Assembly (NCBI RefSeq): GCF_024741795.1 | Contig: NZ_CP102950.1 | Location: forward strand, 372,001-436,000 | Origin: Arthrobacter sp. CJ23 | GTDB lineage: Bacteria; Actinomycetota; Actinomycetes; Actinomycetales; Micrococcaceae | Direction of reading: 5' to 3' | DNA length: 64,000 nt | Shown here: in pieces, positions 60,608-64,000 of the stretch | How the letters are laid out: every line of letters begins with the position of its first letter | How positions within the stretch are numbered: position 1 is the stretch's first letter | The notes under the pieces: generated by a model | What the model saw: only the letters and a program-made list of their open reading frames with translations | What the model was told of the DNA's origin: nothing | Database searches by the model: none | Position numbers and translations under genes: made by a program

Positions 60608-61681
60608 ATGGTGTCACGAACAACGGGTAGGGCCCAGCGGGGCGGCCATACGGGCGTCAGCATTGAGGACGTTGCCGCGGCTGCCGGCGTGTCCACGGCC
60701 ACGGTGTCGCGGGCGGTACGCGGGCTTCCCAGGGTTTCGCCGGCCACCCGGGAGAAGATCCTGGAGGTCGCCGCAGCCCTTGGCTACGTGGCCTCATCGT
60801 CCGCGTCCGGCCTGGCCACCGGCCGCACCCGGACCGTGGGGGTGCTTGCACCCTTCGTGAGCCGCTGGTTCTTCTCCAAGGCCATCGAGGGTGCCGACAG
60901 GGAACTGCACTCGCGCAATTACAACCTCTCCCTCTTCAACCTTGGCGGCCACGGCAGCAACCGTGAACGGCTCTTCAGCTCCACCATGGTCTACAAGCAG
61001 ATCGATGCCCTTCTGGTCCTTTGCATGGCCCTGAGTGAGGAAGAACTGGAGCACCTGCACAAGATCGACATCCCCCTGGTGGTGGTCGGCGGCCATGTGG
61101 AGGACTGCCCCTACATCGGCATCAACGACTACGACGCCGCCTCCACCGCGGTCAGGCACCTGCTGGAGCTGGGGCACCGGGACATTGCGCTGCTGCACGG
61201 CGACGACGAAACCGACTTGAACTTCGACGTCCCCCGCGTCCGGATCCGGGCGTTCCAGGACGTCATGGCCGACGCAGGGCTGGAGGTCCGTCCCGAATGG
61301 GATGAGTGGGGCGACTTCACGGTAGCCAGCGGCCAGCAAGCGTTCACCCGGCTGTGGTCCCAGCCCGGCCGCAAACCGACCGCGATCTTCTGCTCCTCGG
61401 ACGAGATGGCCATGGGTGTGATCTTCGAGGCAGGCCGCCACGGTGTGCGCATCCCCCAGGACCTGTCCGTCATCGGCATCGACGACCACGATTTCTCCGC
61501 AGCGCTCGGCCTCACCACCGTGGGCCAGCGCCCGGATGACCAGGCAGAGCTTGGCACCAGGATGCTCCTGGACGAGCTCGACGGCGTGGCCGGGGCAGTG
61601 CGCTCGGCCGTCGCCCCACATGAGCTGATCGTCAGGGAGACGACGGCCCCGCCCCGCGATTTGAGTTCTGCACGCGGCTGA
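60608..61681 (+). CDS. LacI family regulator of the alpha-glucoside operon
   Basis: A 357-residue regulator with HTH VSIEDVAAAAGVSTATVSRAVRGLPRVSPATREKILEVAAALGYVASSSASGLATGRTRTVGVLAP and a sugar-binding domain with LELGHRDIALLHGDDETD and IPQDLSVIGIDDHDFSAALGLTTV. The ATG at 60608 is chosen over an in-frame start 99 bases earlier, because the HTH starts soon after it. It probably controls the importer and the alpha-glucosidase through the 57016 site. Confidence 0.92.
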   Translation: MVSRTTGRAQRGGHTGVSIEDVAAAAGVSTATVSRAVRGLPRVSPATREKILEVAAALGYVASSSASGLATGRTRTVGVLAPFVSRWFFSKAIEGADRELHSRNYNLSLFNLGGHGSNRERLFSSTMVYKQIDALLVLCMALSEEELEHLHKIDIPLVVVGGHVEDCPYIGINDYDAASTAVRHLLELGHRDIALLHGDDETDLNFDVPRVRIRAFQDVMADAGLEVRPEWDEWGDFTVASGQQAFTRLWSQPGRKPTAIFCSSDEMAMGVIFEAGRHGVRIPQDLSVIGIDDHDFSAALGLTTVGQRPDDQAELGTRMLLDELDGVAGAVRSAVAPHELIVRETTAPPRDLSSARG

Positions 61682-61728
61682 GGCCGCAGCCTGGCCGCGG
61701 CCGCCGAGCGAGAGACGCGGCAAGCAGT

Positions 61729-62613
61729 TCAGGAGGCCCGGGCGAGCTGCCGGATCGGGATCCAGCGGGAGGCCAGGCGGCGGTAGGCCGCAGCAGCACC
61801 CGTCATGTCTCCCTCGGCCAGGCATTCGATGCCCAGCCGAACATCCATGGGGGACTCGTCCGGGTAGACCTTGTCCGCCACGGCACCGTAGTCCAGTTCC
61901 ACCATGGACTGCACGTGGAACAGTTCCAGCCACTCGGTGAGCTGCGTGAGGTCATCGAGCATGTCCAGGTCCGGGGCTGCCAGCGCCAGGTGGGCCACCG
62001 CGTAGCGCGCCCGGTCCAGGGCGTCGGTGAGCGGGCACCATACCCGCACCGTCTGGATCCGTCCCTCCGACTCCACCACGTCCTTGCGGTCCGATTCCTG
62101 GAACAGAGAGAACCAGCTGAACGGGATGCCCCAGGTGGAGGCCCGCGTGTGGACGCGTTTGGCGTCGTCGCCGGCGTTGATCCGGTCGATCCGGGCCTGG
62201 TGCTTGTCGCGCTGTGATATCGGGATCAGCAGTTCGGCCAGCGGGCTGTGGACGCCGTCCATCAGCGCGTTGGCCGCCAAGCCGGCCCGGATCACGAGCT
62301 GGCTGGGGCAGTAAAGCAGCCGCCCGGCGTCGGGGTCGTCCGCGTCCTGCTTGGCGTGCCGGCCCTGCGGAACCTTGGTCATGCGGACCAGGTCCGTGCG
62401 GCCTGTGGGGAACGGGTCCCCGCCGGGCCGGGTGATCCGGCCGAGGGAGGCCTGGAGTTCGGCATTCTCGACGTCCGCCCGGGAACCGGTGCGGCGGCCG
62501 TCGGCCAGCAGTTGGCGCTGCTGCTCCTCGGGGAAGGCCTCGATCGGTTCGTAGATGCGCAGCGAGGAGGAGAAGGGCAGCCCAGCCTGACCTCTGTACA
62601 GGTTTCCAGTCAT
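61729..62613 (-). CDS. Hypothetical protein (conserved in actinobacteria)
   Basis: A 294-residue soluble protein starting MTGNLYRGQAGLPFSSSLRIYEPIEAFPEEQQRQLL. It contains SQLVIRAGLAANALMDGVHSPLAELLIPISQRD and TWGIPFSWFSLFQESDRKDVV, and a regular helical C-terminus. The look is that of an actinobacterial protein of unknown function; I cannot name its family. It follows xthA on the same strand with 19 bases between, so they may be cotranscribed. Confidence 0.72.
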   Translation of the reverse strand: MTGNLYRGQAGLPFSSSLRIYEPIEAFPEEQQRQLLADGRRTGSRADVENAELQASLGRITRPGGDPFPTGRTDLVRMTKVPQGRHAKQDADDPDAGRLLYCPSQLVIRAGLAANALMDGVHSPLAELLIPISQRDKHQARIDRINAGDDAKRVHTRASTWGIPFSWFSLFQESDRKDVVESEGRIQTVRVWCPLTDALDRARYAVAHLALAAPDLDMLDDLTQLTEWLELFHVQSMVELDYGAVADKVYPDESPMDVRLGIECLAEGDMTGAAAAYRRLASRWIPIRQLARAS

Positions 62614-62632
62614 CGCAGGCCCGCCCTTCCCA

Positions 62633-63439
62633 TCACTCAGCCAATTCCACGATCACGGGCGCATGGTCCGAGGCGCCCTTGCCCTTGCGTTCCTCGCGGT
62701 CGATCGAAGCACCCGTGACGCGGGCAGCCAAAGCGGGCGAGGCCATGACGAAGTCGATCCGCATGCCTTCCTTCTTGGGGAAGCGCAGCTGCGTGTAGTC
62801 CCAGTAGGTGTACACGCCCGGACCCGGCGTGTGGGGGCGTACGACATCGGCGAAACCCGCCGATTCGAACGCCTGGAACGCGGCGCGCTCGGGTTCGCTG
62901 ACGTGGGTGAGGGCGTTGGCCTGGAAGTATTCGATGTCCCAGACGTCCTCGTCCAACGGGGCGATGTTCCAGTCGCCCATGAGCGCGATCTGGGCCTCAG
63001 GATTCCCGGAAACCCAGCCGGCGGCGTGGCCCTGGAGGACATCCAGCCACTTCAGCTTGTAGGGCATGTGCTCGTCATCCAGGGAGCGGCCGTTGGGCAC
63101 GTAAAGGCTCCAGATGCGCACGCCCCCGCACGTGGCGGCAATGGCGCGGGCCTCCTGGACGGGATCCTTGCCGTCCTTGCCGAAGGCGGGCTGGTCCAGG
63201 AAGGTGCGTTCGACGTCGTCGAGCCCTACACGGGAGGCGATCGCCACACCGTTCCACTGGCTCAGGCCGAAGTGGGCCACCTCGTAGCCCATGCGTTCGA
63301 AGAGTTCCCAGGGGAAGTTGTCGTCCTTGCACTTGGTCTCCTGGATGGCCAGGACATCGCAGTCACTGCGCTGCAGCCAGGCCTCCACGCGGTCGGCGCG
63401 GGCGCGGAGCGAATTCACATTCCAGGTAGCAATCTTCAC
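62633..63439 (-). CDS. xthA: Exodeoxyribonuclease III
   Basis: A 268-residue AP endonuclease/3'-5' exonuclease of the EEP fold that repairs abasic sites. All signature parts are present: MKIATWNVNSLRAR, LAIQETKCKD with catalytic Glu34, SLYVPNG, GDWNIAP, MRIDFVMAS and GASDHAPVIVEL. No nuclear or signal features are present. Confidence 0.96.
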   Translation of the reverse strand: MKIATWNVNSLRARADRVEAWLQRSDCDVLAIQETKCKDDNFPWELFERMGYEVAHFGLSQWNGVAIASRVGLDDVERTFLDQPAFGKDGKDPVQEARAIAATCGGVRIWSLYVPNGRSLDDEHMPYKLKWLDVLQGHAAGWVSGNPEAQIALMGDWNIAPLDEDVWDIEYFQANALTHVSEPERAAFQAFESAGFADVVRPHTPGPGVYTYWDYTQLRFPKKEGMRIDFVMASPALAARVTGASIDREERKGKGASDHAPVIVELAE

Positions 63440-63481
63440 ATGACTAACTTACCCAACTTGGCGGCCGGGGGATGCTGCTGT

Positions 63482-63500
63482 GCGCCCCGAATCGGGGCGC
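63482..63500. terminator. Hairpin between the HdeD-like gene and xthA
   Basis: GCGCCCCGA and TCGGGGCGC flank a single A. It lies downstream of the HdeD-like stop and ahead of xthA, both leftward, so it can end transcription from the HdeD side. The T-run lies on the opposite side, which weakens the call. Confidence 0.45.
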
Positions 63501-63598
63501 TTTGGCGCGGACACGCCGTCGGGAAGGCGGTTTGTGGCACCTGCCGCAATCAAAGACGCCCACGACGGCGGGGGGCCGGGGGAAGCGGCGGGCAGGCG

Positions 63599-64000
63599 TC
63601 AGCGGGCAAGCATCATGGTCGAAGTGGCGCGCCTGCGGAACTTCACACCGGAAACGATCAACAGCAAACCCTCGACCACGGTGAACGTCGCCAGCAGCCA
63701 GGCCAGGCTGACGATTCCGGCGCCGGGATTGAGCACCAACATGAAGCCAAGTGCTGCCATGGCCAGCCCTGTCAGCAAACGGATTCCCCAAGCCGCGGTT
63801 TCGGCGCGGGCTTCCAAGGCCTGCATGATCTGCGAGATCCCCAGAGCCAAGGCCCAGATGCCGATGAGGAGGCTCAGCGCGGTGGCCGTGATGCCCGGCC
63901 ACGAAACCGCCACGAGGCCGGCCGCGACCGAGATGAAGCCCCCCGCCATGCTCCAACGGGAGTGGCGCGCAGGATCGTAGAAGTAGTGGGCCAAGTTGGC
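63599..64000 (-). CDS. HdeD-like DUF308 membrane protein, cut by the window edge
   Basis: The readable 134 residues carry four membrane segments in two DUF308-like pairs (GGFISVAAGLVAVSWPGITATALSLLIGIWALALGI and GIRLLTGLAMAALGFMLVLNPGAGIVSLAWLLATFTVVEGLLLIVSG). Full HdeD proteins have three pairs, and the frame is open to base 64000, so the first pair and the start codon lie beyond the window. Function in this group is unclear; E. coli HdeD is acid-stress linked. Confidence 0.82.
   Translation of the reverse strand, partial: ANLAHYFYDPARHSRWSMAGGFISVAAGLVAVSWPGITATALSLLIGIWALALGISQIMQALEARAETAAWGIRLLTGLAMAALGFMLVLNPGAGIVSLAWLLATFTVVEGLLLIVSGVKFRRRATSTMMLAR

Overview
The window is high-GC (about two thirds G+C by eye), densely packed, and reads as a chromosomal segment of a Gram-positive actinobacterium of the Micrococcaceae, most like Arthrobacter sensu lato (Arthrobacter/Pseudarthrobacter/Paenarthrobacter). 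The evidence is the gene content: hutU-hutH with an IclR regulator, a very large NAD-glutamate dehydrogenase, an Asp23/AmaP envelope-stress operon, a GH13 alpha-glucosidase next to a sugar ABC importer with no ATPase, and a c-di-AMP riboswitch ahead of an NlpC/P60-like gene. There are no rRNA genes, transposases, CRISPR arrays or recognisable prophage genes. Names rest on motif recognition, not database searches.

Layout. 0.1-4.6 kb: MFS exporter, small unknown genes, and a 5-oxoprolinase locus with pxpA and pxpC but only a 20-codon remnant where pxpB should be. 4.6-7.8 kb: dienelactone hydrolase and a DUF445 gene whose last 269 bp are repeated upstream, bracketing a small membrane protein. 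7.8-13.6 kb: phosphodiesterase, DoxX-like protein, AzlCD exporter, TetR, thiamine-binding protein, O-methyltransferase, GNAT and a spermidine-synthase-like gene. 13.7-18.9 kb: 3-hydroxybutyrate uptake and oxidation genes (LysR, MHS symporter, SDR), an HxlR/NmrA-type pair and a LysE exporter. 19-23 kb: amino-acid permease and an XRE-controlled membrane protein/oxidoreductase operon. 23-36 kb: histidine degradation (IclR/HutR, hutU, hutH, and hutG 6 kb away), NAD-glutamate dehydrogenase, tRNA-Cys, NCS2 purine permease. Histidine catabolism and glutamate oxidation therefore sit together.

36-44 kb: CopC-like protein, riboswitch-controlled NlpC/P60-like secreted protein, FAD protein, a universal stress protein followed by a rifampin-phosphotransferase/PEP-synthase-like enzyme, CDF metal exporter and metallopeptidase. 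44.3-47.7 kb looks like a small accessory block (unknown gene, MarR/DJ-1 pair with two palindromic operators, metallo-hydrolase, GNAT) of lower GC. 47.9-50.8 kb: LacI regulator, PfkB sugar kinase, EamA exporter. 51.07-51.42 kb: tRNA-Glu, tRNA-Asp, tRNA-Phe.

51.6-55 kb: lipoprotein, five-gene Asp23/AmaP operon with every junction overlapping by 4 nt, and a LEA-like 11-residue repeat protein. 55-61.7 kb: alpha-glucosidase divergent from a sugar-binding protein, two permeases and a LacI regulator, with a cre-like operator between them; this is a self-contained alpha-glucoside uptake and hydrolysis locus except for the ATPase. 61.7-64 kb: unknown gene, exonuclease III and an HdeD-like gene cut by the window edge.

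No clearly novel defence or mobile system was found. The most interesting items are the Asp23-fold expansion, the 269-bp repeat bracketing a membrane gene, the apparent internal deletion of pxpB, the riboswitch-controlled cell-wall gene, and several well-formed operator palindromes.
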